In this document: positions 57,097-64,000 of the stretch, piece by piece
How the letters are laid out: the number at the start of each line of letters is the position of its first letter
Position numbering within the stretch: the stretch's first letter is position 1
From: Pseudomonas tumuqii
GTDB lineage: Bacteria; Pseudomonadota; Gammaproteobacteria; Pseudomonadales; Pseudomonadaceae
Assembly: GCF_013184545.1 (NCBI RefSeq)
Contig: NZ_JAAOJA010000008.1
Span: 62,001 to 126,000, forward strand
DNA length: 64,000 nt
Reading direction: 5' to 3'
Program-made: the position numbers and the translations under genes
Notes under the pieces: model-generated
The model's input: the letters and a program-made list of their open reading frames with translations, nothing else
What the model was told of the DNA's origin: nothing
Databases searched by the model: none

Positions 57097-58287
57097 TCAG
57101 CCCGGGTGACCATCAACCCGTGGTTTGAGCAGCATCGGCCCATAGCGCCAGGCATAGATGGCCAACGCCAGCGACCATCCGGTTGCCGCCAGCCACAAGC
57201 CTTCCTGCGGCCAGAGCGGATAAACCAAGACCCGCGCCACGCAGCCCAGGTTGAACAACACCAGGGCAGCAGCCATGCCCGCCGGCAGTTGCAACGGCCG
57301 CCCGGTGTGGCCCAGGGTGACGCGGGCGATCATGGCCAGAATCAGTCCGCCCATGGCGCCCATGGTCAAGCCATGCAAGGCCGCGCTGGGTGTGGCCAGC
57401 AGGCCGGCATGCCACAGCGCCAGACCTACGCAGGCGACGACCAGCCAGAGCATCGCCAGGTGCAGCGACCACAGCAGCGGCACCGCCCAGATGCCCTTGT
57501 CGTACCAGCGCGCCAGGCGCAGCAGATGCCCTGCCGCCACCGCCAGGAACAGCCCGGCCAGCAGTGGATGGGCCTGCAGGGCCAGACCGCTGGCGTAGAG
57601 CGCGGCGATCAGGCCGGGGCCGAGCAGCAAGGCAATGTCCAGCCACACCCGGGGTTTGACCGCCTCGAGGCGACCCAGGCCGCGCTGGGTGAAGAAGGGA
57701 ATCACCCGGCCGCCGATCAGGCCCATCAGCGCCGCGACCAGCCACAACCCGGCCAACACGCCACGGCGCTGCAATTCATCGTCGCCCTGGACCAGGCCGG
57801 CCAGGAGCAAGGCATTGGCCGCGGCCAACAGACTCAGCACCACAACGATCGGGTAGTTGCGCTTCTGCCGTACCACCCAGAGCATGCGTGCCATCAGGCC
57901 GGCCACCGCGAGCAGGAAGCTCAGTTCGAGCGGAGCCAACAGCAGGGGCGGCAAGCCGAACAACCAGGCCAGTCGCGCCGCCAGCCAAAGACCGGCGAGC
58001 AACATCAGGCGCGTGCCACTCAGGCCCGGCTGACCGGTCCAGGTCTGCACCGCGGTCAGCAGAAAGCCGGCCACTATGGCGGCGGCGAAGCCGAACAGCA
58101 TTTCGTGGCGGTGCCAGGCGAGCCAGCCACCGGCGGGCTGCCAGGCCGGCCCGTTGCCGCTCCAGGCCAGCACCCAGAGGGCAATGGCCAGCAACGCGAA
58201 CAGGCTGCCGGCCAGGAAGAACGGGCGAAAGGCAAGACGCCAGATGGGCGGGATACTCAGGGCGGTACGCCGGTCGAGAACGTGCAC
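57097..58287 (-). CDS. nnrS: NnrS-family membrane protein
   Basis: This 396-aa protein has about twelve transmembrane helices and matches the haem- and copper-containing NnrS family, which is linked to relief of nitrosative stress in denitrifiers. The start is GTG at 58287, supported by AGGAGG six bases upstream. Upstream, a two-mismatch FNR-like site (58419-58432) may act. It stands between the nos cluster and the SDR gene. Confidence 0.88.
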   Translation of the reverse strand: MHVLDRRTALSIPPIWRLAFRPFFLAGSLFALLAIALWVLAWSGNGPAWQPAGGWLAWHRHEMLFGFAAAIVAGFLLTAVQTWTGQPGLSGTRLMLLAGLWLAARLAWLFGLPPLLLAPLELSFLLAVAGLMARMLWVVRQKRNYPIVVVLSLLAAANALLLAGLVQGDDELQRRGVLAGLWLVAALMGLIGGRVIPFFTQRGLGRLEAVKPRVWLDIALLLGPGLIAALYASGLALQAHPLLAGLFLAVAAGHLLRLARWYDKGIWAVPLLWSLHLAMLWLVVACVGLALWHAGLLATPSAALHGLTMGAMGGLILAMIARVTLGHTGRPLQLPAGMAAALVLFNLGCVARVLVYPLWPQEGLWLAATGWSLALAIYAWRYGPMLLKPRVDGHPG

Positions 58288-58778
58288 TGCAAGCCTCCTG
58301 AAAAGATCGTCAAGCGCCCGGCAAGCAGCTGCTTGAGCAGCACCAACCGGGGCATTGCAGCCGCATGGAAATTGGCAGCCGTTACGCTCTTTTTACAGGG
58401 AGGCAGGGCTTTGGCGACTTGACCGCGATCAGCTTTGTGCTCCAGGGATGTAGATGGCGCTGAGCGGACGCAGGGTTCGCGCCCGGCGCCTGGGACCTCG
58501 ACTAGAGGCTCATGTCGGTCAGGGTGGTTACTTCAGGCAAACGCAGGCCGTAGGAACAACTGCCCCATCTTCGACGGAGCACTGCCGCGTAGCAAACTGG
58601 GTAGAAGCCAGGGGGACGCCTAGTTCTTGCTGGTGATGCTTTTGATCAGCAAATATCGCCGGGACGCCGGATCGCCAGCAAGCTGGCTCCTACAGAAAAC
58701 GTCATAACCCATAAAATCAATGCGATACGGGTTGTTTGATAAGCGCGCCCGGGATGCTTGGCAGACCGGGAGCAACGG
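58288..58778. other. Intergenic region with a REPIN remnant upstream of nnrS
   Basis: No gene was seen. It contains repeat copy C (58630-58720) and a weak FNR-like sequence TTGACCGCGATCAG (58419-58432), which could serve nnrS 138 bp away. Confidence 0.45.
58630..58720. repeat. Repeat copy C: REPIN in inverted form with shared tail
   Basis: 58630-58660 is close to the reverse complement of the REPIN core at 17594-17625. ATCGCCAGCAAGCTGGCTCC with TACA (58671-58694) repeats its arm. The tail (58700-58720, about 18 of 21 bases) matches the end of compound repeat B. Confidence 0.72.
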
Positions 58779-58958
58779 TTACGGCAAGGGCTGCTTGGTC
58801 GATTCCGGCTGCTGCGGTGCATCGTCACTGCCCATCGATTTGCGAAAGCCGCCGATTGCCCCGCCGATGTCGGAACCCAGACTGCGCAGGCGCTTGCTGC
58901 CGAACAGCATGACCACGATCAGCAGAACAATCAGAAGTTGCCAGATGCTGATACCCAT
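58779..58958 (-). CDS. tatE: TatA/TatE-family twin-arginine translocase subunit
   Basis: This 59-aa gene encodes a single N-terminal transmembrane helix ([15 protein letters not shown]), the FG hinge, and an amphipathic helix [21 protein letters not shown], followed by an acidic tail. This is diagnostic of TatA/TatE. P. stutzeri has tatE after nosL in the nos cluster, where it may help export NosZ and NosR-linked proteins. GGAGATCC precedes the ATG. Confidence 0.9.
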   Translation of the reverse strand: MGISIWQLLIVLLIVVMLFGSKRLRSLGSDIGGAIGGFRKSMGSDDAPQQPESTKQPLP

Positions 58959-59006
58959 GGGGATCTCCTCTTTATGCGAATGATGACAAACGTTGACGGC
59001 CAGAAC

Positions 59007-59537
59007 TCAATGCTGCGTGGCGGCGGCCTGCTGCAGCACGTCCTGGTCGATCTGCTCGAAGCGTAACACCCGCGCGCCGTGGATGGCGGCCAGTTTGCCG
59101 GCCGCCTGCTCATCGGCAAACGAGGCCAGCACCGCGCCCATGGCGCCCTTCAACTCGCTGTCGGCGAGACCGACCACATAGAAGGCGCTGGTGGCATCGA
59201 TCAGGTGGCTGTCGTCGGGCTTGGCCCACTCACTACGGCCCATGTCGTGCACATAGAGCTTGGCGGTGCCGATACGGTTTTCCGGTTGCAGCCACCAGCC
59301 GAGCATCTCGGCGGCGGAGCAGAATTTCTTCACCCCGGCTTTATCCACCGCCTGGCCCTTGGGCCCAGGAAAATCGATGATGATCATGCCGCACACATGG
59401 CACTCGTCAGTGTCGTGAAACGCCACCGGCTCCAGGCTCCGCTGCTCGCTTTCGGGTTCGCTGCAGGCCAACAGGCCGGTGCCGAGCAGCACTGCCAACA
59501 GGGTCCGTGTGGTGAGCTGGCAAATAGTCTTTATCAC
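59007..59537 (-). CDS. nosL: NosL, copper-binding lipoprotein
   Basis: This 176-aa lipoprotein delivers copper to NosZ. The start GTG at 59537 follows GGGAG with 7-base spacing and gives a normal signal peptide ending in the lipobox LLAC (Cys25). An ATG at 59582 would put the lipobox at residue 40. The Cu-binding ECHVCGM motif follows. It lies 158 bp after nosY; the gap contains a hairpin. Confidence 0.9.
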   Translation of the reverse strand: MIKTICQLTTRTLLAVLLGTGLLACSEPESEQRSLEPVAFHDTDECHVCGMIIIDFPGPKGQAVDKAGVKKFCSAAEMLGWWLQPENRIGTAKLYVHDMGRSEWAKPDDSHLIDATSAFYVVGLADSELKGAMGAVLASFADEQAAGKLAAIHGARVLRFEQIDQDVLQQAAATQH

Positions 59538-59630
59538 TGTTTTTCTCCCTGGTTGGGATGCCGCGAGCGGCTCCCGGATCATCACGGCCTTCGCGGCATA
59601 GCCACTTTCGCGTTACTTGAAACAGACCTC

Positions 59631-59684
59631 GTAGGGTGTGCCGTGCGCACCAGGGTAAACGCCGGTGCGCGCAGCGCACCCTAC
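59631..59684. repeat. GTAGGGTGTGC hairpin between nosY and nosL
   Basis: Imperfect arms begin GTAGGGTGTGC at 59631 and end GCGCACCCTAC at 59684, with internal GCGC palindromes. It is a dispersed GC-rich hairpin type. Confidence 0.65.
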
Positions 59685-59695
59685 AGAAGCAAACA

Positions 59696-60523
59696 TCAGG
59701 TCGGCCGGCGCAGAAACACCCAATAGGCCAACAGCAGCGGCACTCCGACCCACAGCAACAGGCACAGCCACAGCAACAGGCCGCCGATGGGCAGGTCGCC
59801 GCCCAGGGCCATCACCCCGGCGGCGCTGCCGCCTTCGAAACCGGACAGGTTGATCAAGCGGTAGACATCCGCCGGATTGAGCAGCAGCAGCCAGGGCAGC
59901 AGATCCGGGTTGAACTTGCCTTCGCTCAGCACCAGCAGCGCCAGCAAGGCCAGATCGAACACCAGCACGAAGAGGAACCACACGCCCAGGGCCAGCCCGG
60001 CGGCGCTGGATTTCTCACTGACCTTGCTGCTCAGCACATAGGCCAGGGCCAGAAACACCCAGCCCAGCAGCGTGCTGGACAGCATGAAGCGGCCGAAGGC
60101 CCAGGCCAGCAGGCCCAGCTCGACATCCTCGACCAGCACGGCGATGGCCAGGGCCGCGCAGCCGAAACCGATCAGGGTGGCCAAGGCCAGGATCAGACCG
60201 TGGCCGACGAACTTGCCCAGCAGCAACTGGCCGCGGCCCAGGGGGTAGGTCAGCAACAGCATCAGGGTGCCGGCCTCGTCCTCGCCGACGATGGCGTCAT
60301 AGGCCAGCAGCAAGGCGATCAGCGGCACCAGAAAGGTGGCCAGGCTGGCCAGGCTGGCGATGGTCGCCGGGATCGAGGTAAAGCCCAGTTGCCCGGACGC
60401 CGCCGCACCGAGCCAGGCGATGCCCACCGCCAGCACCGCGAACAGCAGGCTGATGGCGAGCAACCAGCGGTTGCGCAGGCCGTCGCTGAGTTCCTTGCGG
60501 GCGATGTTCCAGATCTGCGTCAT
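59696..60523 (-). CDS. nosY: NosY, ABC-type permease subunit
   Basis: This 275-aa membrane protein has six transmembrane helices. It forms the membrane part of NosDFY, needed for maturation of the CuZ cluster of nitrous oxide reductase. Its ATG overlaps the nosF stop (ATGA). Confidence 0.93.
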   Translation of the reverse strand: MTQIWNIARKELSDGLRNRWLLAISLLFAVLAVGIAWLGAAASGQLGFTSIPATIASLASLATFLVPLIALLLAYDAIVGEDEAGTLMLLLTYPLGRGQLLLGKFVGHGLILALATLIGFGCAALAIAVLVEDVELGLLAWAFGRFMLSSTLLGWVFLALAYVLSSKVSEKSSAAGLALGVWFLFVLVFDLALLALLVLSEGKFNPDLLPWLLLLNPADVYRLINLSGFEGGSAAGVMALGGDLPIGGLLLWLCLLLWVGVPLLLAYWVFLRRPT

Positions 60524-61446
60524 GCCGCACCCTCCCCGGCCCGAGTGTTCTCGGCCTGGTCCATGTAATGCCGGTACAGATCCTCCAGCGAAGGCTGGTG
60601 GATGTCGATGTCCTGCGCCTCGCCCTCGCCGAGCAACTGGCGCAACAGGCCGAGCTTGTGGCCGTTGATCGCGACCACTTCGACGCCATCGACGCCGACC
60701 GAGCGGGCTTGATGGCCGTCGGCGTGCCAGCGCTGCAACAACTGCGCGCTCTGTTTCAGCCCACTGGCGCGGATCACCGCCGGCAGGCCGGCATCTGCGC
60801 GCAGGCTGGCCAGACTGCCGACCGCCTGCAGGCGACCATGGGCGAGGATCGCCGCGCGGTTGATATGCGCCTCGACCCCCGGCAACACGTGCGAGCAGAG
60901 GATGATGCTGGTGCCCTGCTGGCGCAGGCGGTCGACCAGCTGGTAGAGGTCCTGGGTGGCGATGGGGTCGAGGCCGACCGTGGGTTCGTCGAGCAGCAGC
61001 AGGCGCGGCGCGCCGAGCAATGCCTGGGCCAGGCCCAGGCGCTGGCGCATGCCCTTGGAGTAGGTCTTTACCCGTCGATCCATGGCATCGGCCAGGCCGA
61101 CCTGCTCCAGCAGTGCGTCCACCTGGGTCAATGCGGCGCCCTTGAGCCGGGCGAAATGGCGCAGGGTCTCGCGCCCGCTGAGTTGCGCATAGAAGGTCAC
61201 GTTCTCCGGCAGATAGCCGAGCTGACGGCGCACCAGCGAGTCGTTCGGACTGCGCCCGAGCACCTGCACCCGGCCACTGCTGGCCTGCAGCAGGCCGAGA
61301 ATCAGCTTCATGCTGGTGGTCTTGCCGGCGCCGTTATGGCCGAACAGGCCGAGTACTTCGCCTTCGCCCAGACACAGGTTCAGGTCGTGCAGCACGGTCA
61401 TGCTGCCGTACTGCTGGCTGACGCCTTCGATTTCGACGGCATTCAT
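60520..61446 (-). CDS. nosF: NosF, ABC-type ATPase subunit
   Basis: This 308-aa ATPase has Walker [10 protein letters not shown] near residue 37, the ABC signature [15 protein letters not shown] near residue 130 and Walker [13 protein letters not shown] near residue 148. It drives NosDFY. The ATG at 61446 overlaps the nosD stop (ATGA). A longer open frame upstream is a shadow of nosD. Confidence 0.95.
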   Translation of the reverse strand: MNAVEIEGVSQQYGSMTVLHDLNLCLGEGEVLGLFGHNGAGKTTSMKLILGLLQASSGRVQVLGRSPNDSLVRRQLGYLPENVTFYAQLSGRETLRHFARLKGAALTQVDALLEQVGLADAMDRRVKTYSKGMRQRLGLAQALLGAPRLLLLDEPTVGLDPIATQDLYQLVDRLRQQGTSIILCSHVLPGVEAHINRAAILAHGRLQAVGSLASLRADAGLPAVIRASGLKQSAQLLQRWHADGHQARSVGVDGVEVVAINGHKLGLLRQLLGEGEAQDIDIHQPSLEDLYRHYMDQAENTRAGEGAA

Positions 61447-62753
61447 GGCGTTGGCTCCTGGCTGGCTTGCAGCAGATCGGTGGTCGGCAGTTGCATCAGC
61501 GGGTAGCTGTCCTGCACGCCAGGGGATTTCATCACCGGGAAGGCGCGCTGCACCCAGCGCAGCAACTCGATGCCCGGGCTGTTCATCAACAGGCGCACCT
61601 GCGGGTACAGCCACAGCAGACGGTCGACGTTGTCGTTGGGTTCGTAGGCAATATCGCCCAGGCCATCGTCGTTGCGATCCCAGCCAAGATAATCGCTCCA
61701 GTAGTTGCCGCGCCCCGCCACCGACCATTCCTGGGTGCGCACCGCGACATACTTGACCTGCTGCTGGTTATCGATAAAGGCGTTGCCGACGATGCGGTTG
61801 TCCTCGGAGCCGGCGGTCAGGTGAATACCCAGGGCGCTGCCTTGAAAATGATTGTGCTCGATGCTGTTGAACAGCGAGTTGTAGATGAACAGCGCCTTGC
61901 CCTCGGCGCCGGCAATCATGCTGTCGCCGGTCGAACCGCTACCGCTGCGCACATCGCTGACGAAGTTGTCGCGCAGGGTGGAATAGGTGATGTAGTTCAT
62001 CAGGATGCCGTAGTTCTCGTCCTGTTCGGAACGATTGCCGATCACCGTCAGCTTGCGGCTCTGCATCAGGGCATAGCCGGTGCGGGTGCGCCGGGTGGTG
62101 TTGCCGAGCAACTGGTTGTCGTTGGAGAACATGTAGTGCACGCCGTAGCGCAGGTCTTCCAGGGTGTTGCCTTCGAGCAGGTTGCCGTTCGAGGTGTCGA
62201 TGTAGATGCCGTCGCGGGCATCGCGCACCTGATTGCCGATGACCTTGGCGCCGCGCACCGCATACAGGTGAATGCCGTTGCCGCGGTCCTGGGAACGAAT
62301 GCTCGGATCGCCCTGGATGCTGTTGCCGATCAGGCTGACGTCCACCGTGCCATCGACCCAGATGCCGAAGCCCGGGCCCTGCATGCGATTGTCCTTGATC
62401 ACCGCGCCACGCGCCTTGGGCTGAATGAACACGGCGGCGTTCATGGCGGTCATGTCACGGCCCCAGTCGAGCAGCGTGCAGCCCTCGATGGTCACCTCGG
62501 GTGCACTGACGATCAGGCCGTTGCCCTGCCCCTGGCCCTGCAGCACGGCGCCCGGTTCGCAGCGCAGGTGCATCGACTGATCGACGCTGAACGAACCCTG
62601 ATATTCGCCGGCGGGCAGCCGCCAGCGCTTGTCACCCTCGGCCTGCAACGGCAGCGAGGTGATGGATTGCGGCGCCGCCTGGGCAGCGCCGCCGAGAATA
62701 AGCAGCAATAGTACGCTGGCGTGCAGCCATGCCATTGCCTGAGTGTTTAACAC
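61443..62753 (-). CDS. nosD: NosD, periplasmic CuZ maturation protein
   Basis: This 436-aa protein has a signal peptide (residues ~7-26) and a right-handed beta-helix made of CASH-type repeats. It is the periplasmic partner of NosF and NosY in CuZ assembly. The start is GTG at 62753 with AAGGT upstream; an in-frame ATG at 62735 has a poor site. It lies 106 bp after nosZ, separated by a hairpin. Confidence 0.93.
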   Translation of the reverse strand: MLNTQAMAWLHASVLLLLILGGAAQAAPQSITSLPLQAEGDKRWRLPAGEYQGSFSVDQSMHLRCEPGAVLQGQGQGNGLIVSAPEVTIEGCTLLDWGRDMTAMNAAVFIQPKARGAVIKDNRMQGPGFGIWVDGTVDVSLIGNSIQGDPSIRSQDRGNGIHLYAVRGAKVIGNQVRDARDGIYIDTSNGNLLEGNTLEDLRYGVHYMFSNDNQLLGNTTRRTRTGYALMQSRKLTVIGNRSEQDENYGILMNYITYSTLRDNFVSDVRSGSGSTGDSMIAGAEGKALFIYNSLFNSIEHNHFQGSALGIHLTAGSEDNRIVGNAFIDNQQQVKYVAVRTQEWSVAGRGNYWSDYLGWDRNDDGLGDIAYEPNDNVDRLLWLYPQVRLLMNSPGIELLRWVQRAFPVMKSPGVQDSYPLMQLPTTDLLQASQEPTP

Positions 62754-62786
62754 TGCGGTTTACCTTGAGCCATTTAGCGGTTAGTC

Positions 62787-62848
62787 CGTAGCCCGGATGC
62801 AATCCGGGGGTTGTATCAACCATCTCCCCGGACTGCTTCCGGGCTACG
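62787..62848. repeat. GTAGCCCGG hairpin between nosZ and nosD
   Basis: The arms CGTAGCCCGGA (from 62787) and the complementary TTCCGGGCTACG (to 62848) make a strong stem-loop of the same family as 51126-51192. It may protect nosZ mRNA or partly stop transcription into nosD. Confidence 0.7.
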
Positions 62849-62859
62849 GGGCTGTGCCC

Positions 62860-64000
62860 TTACGCCGGTTCGACCAGCATGCGGCCGACCATTTCCATGT
62901 GCAGGGCATGGCAGAACCAGCTGCAGTAGTACCAGTGCAGGCCCGGCTTGTCGGCCATAAAGGTGATCGACGAGGTCTGCTGGGCGCTGATCTCCATGCT
63001 GGCGCCGTGGTTGGTCATGACGAAACCGTGGGACACGTCTTCGATCTGGTCGATGTTGGTGATGGTCACGGTGACCTCATCGCCCTGCTTGACGTTGAAC
63101 TCGGTCAGGCCGAAGGCTGGCGCCATCGAGGTCATGTACACGCGGACCTTGTTGCCATCACGAATGACCTTGTTGTCGGCCTCCAAGTTGATGCCGTCTT
63201 TCTTCGCCCGTTCGACGGTCGGCGCGAAGAAGGCATCGTTGCGATCCCAGATCTTCTTGGTCTTGATCTGGTCGCGGCGCGCCAGGATGCAATCGTGCGG
63301 CTCGGCGAAGGTCGGGCCGTCGTGTACCAGCTTCATTTCATCGCCGGAAATATCGATCAACTGATCGTTTTCCGGGTGCAGCGGGCCGGTCGGCAGGAAG
63401 CGGTCCTTGGAGAACTTGCTCAGTACGATCAGCCACTTGCCGTCGGCGTCGCGGGTTTCGCAGAGGGACGCGTGGTTGTGCCCCGGGTTGTAGTGCACAT
63501 CGAGCTTCTGCTTGATGTAGTTGACCTTCTCGCCCTTGTAGGCGCGCACGGCCTCGTCCATGTTCCACTTGACCACCTGGCTGTCGATGAACAGCGTGGT
63601 GTAGGCATTGCCGCGGCCGTCGAAGGTGGTGTGCAACGGACCCAGGCCGAGTTCGGGCTCGGCGGCGATGACATCGCGCGGGTCCTTGAGCTTGTCGTCG
63701 AACAGATCGTCGAGCTTGGCGATCTCGATCATCGAGCAGGTCGGCGACAGCTTGCCGTTGGCGATGAAGTACTTGCCGTCCGACGAGGTGTTGCAGCCGT
63801 GCGGGTTCTTCGGCACCGGGATGTAGCGGGTCAGTTGCGAGCCGGCACGACCGTCGACCACCGGCGTCTTGGAGTCGCCCAGGGTGGTGAACTTGCCGGC
63901 CTTGATCGCCGCCTCGATGCGCGGGATGTTGAACACCACCACCCAATCGCGCTCGTTGCGCATCATGCCGCCGAGGTCGTAGGCCTTTTCCGAGTTGTAG
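62860..64000 (-). CDS. nosZ: NosZ, nitrous oxide reductase, N-terminus cut by window edge
   Basis: The frame stays open to the end of the window (upstream codons read EKAYDLGG), so the start is outside. The visible 380 residues include the CuZ-region histidine segments ([18 protein letters not shown]) and the C-terminal cupredoxin. Its CuA motif [12 protein letters not shown] lies near the end. It reduces N2O to N2 in the periplasm. An in-frame ATG at 63966 is internal. nosR is expected just outside the window. Confidence 0.97.
   Translation of the reverse strand, partial: YNSEKAYDLGGMMRNERDWVVVFNIPRIEAAIKAGKFTTLGDSKTPVVDGRAGSQLTRYIPVPKNPHGCNTSSDGKYFIANGKLSPTCSMIEIAKLDDLFDDKLKDPRDVIAAEPELGLGPLHTTFDGRGNAYTTLFIDSQVVKWNMDEAVRAYKGEKVNYIKQKLDVHYNPGHNHASLCETRDADGKWLIVLSKFSKDRFLPTGPLHPENDQLIDISGDEMKLVHDGPTFAEPHDCILARRDQIKTKKIWDRNDAFFAPTVERAKKDGINLEADNKVIRDGNKVRVYMTSMAPAFGLTEFNVKQGDEVTVTITNIDQIEDVSHGFVMTNHGASMEISAQQTSSITFMADKPGLHWYYCSWFCHALHMEMVGRMLVEPA

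Noticed and set aside
58419..58432. TTGACCGCGATCAG as an FNR box for nnrS
   Set aside because: Two mismatches and 138 bp from the start; noted only as a weak candidate.
63933..63966. ATG at 63966 as the nosZ start
   Set aside because: The frame remains open upstream with NosZ-like residues and the signal peptide is missing, so the start is outside the window.

Overview
The window looks like a high-GC, denitrifying Pseudomonas-type gammaproteobacterium. NorC, NorB, Dnr, DnrP, NirQ and the nosZDFYL-tat order resemble those of Pseudomonas aeruginosa and P. stutzeri, and the intergenic DNA carries pseudomonad-style REP/REPIN hairpins. No tRNA, rRNA, integrase, transposase or CRISPR array was seen.

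Region 1 (1-6.3 kb) holds the end of a homospermidine synthase, a Mut7-C RNase-like protein, a CysM-like enzyme divergent from a second-type FtsH, a PyrR-like phosphoribosyltransferase and a BCAM0308-family protein. Region 2 (6.5-25.4 kb, minus strand) holds usp-ndvB (cyclic beta-1,2-glucan synthase) and one long probable operon: a Cys-type formate dehydrogenase, two hydrogenase/sulfite-reductase-type electron-transfer subunits, an AMP-forming acyl-CoA synthetase, 2-oxoacid dehydrogenase E1alpha, E1beta and E2, and an acyl carrier protein. Region 3 (25.5-40.7 kb) carries Hsp20, a tandem Usp, a pyridine-nucleotide salvage set (NadE, PRPP synthetase, PncA, PncB), an APH-like protein, a CapA-like phosphatase, a divergent GroEL, Cfa, an Anr-type [4Fe-4S] regulator, a hydrolase, another phosphoribosyltransferase and a small helical protein. 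Region 4 (40.9-44.1 kb) is an FTR1/P19 iron-uptake operon. Region 5 (44.2-64 kb) is denitrification: a Dnr-like regulator, a DGC protein, a 54-aa peptide gene behind a consensus sigma-54 promoter, dnr, dnrP, norD, norCB, nirQ-norE-norF, cytochrome c551, nnrS, and tatE-nosLYFDZ, with nosZ cut by the window edge. Regulatory and side genes (LysR, HPP-CBS, SDR) lie between. nirS and nosR are not in the window.

The unifying signal is regulatory. Twelve gene starts or divergent pairs have a TTGAT-N4-ATCAA (Anr/Dnr) box or a one-mismatch form, with the box centre about 61-111 bp before the start codon, as expected for -41.5 activation. The left two thirds therefore reads as an oxygen-limitation survival island (proteostasis, NAD+ rebuilding, formate and acyl-CoA metabolism, membrane and glucan remodelling) joined to NO and N2O respiration. 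Its content recalls the low-oxygen-activated (lxa) locus of Burkholderia cenocepacia. The least familiar parts are the formate dehydrogenase/diaphorase/E1-E2/ACP operon, which lacks an E3 gene, and the sigma-54 control region in front of the small peptide and dnr. A modular repeat family built from REPINs and an AT-rich block also sits at several operon boundaries.
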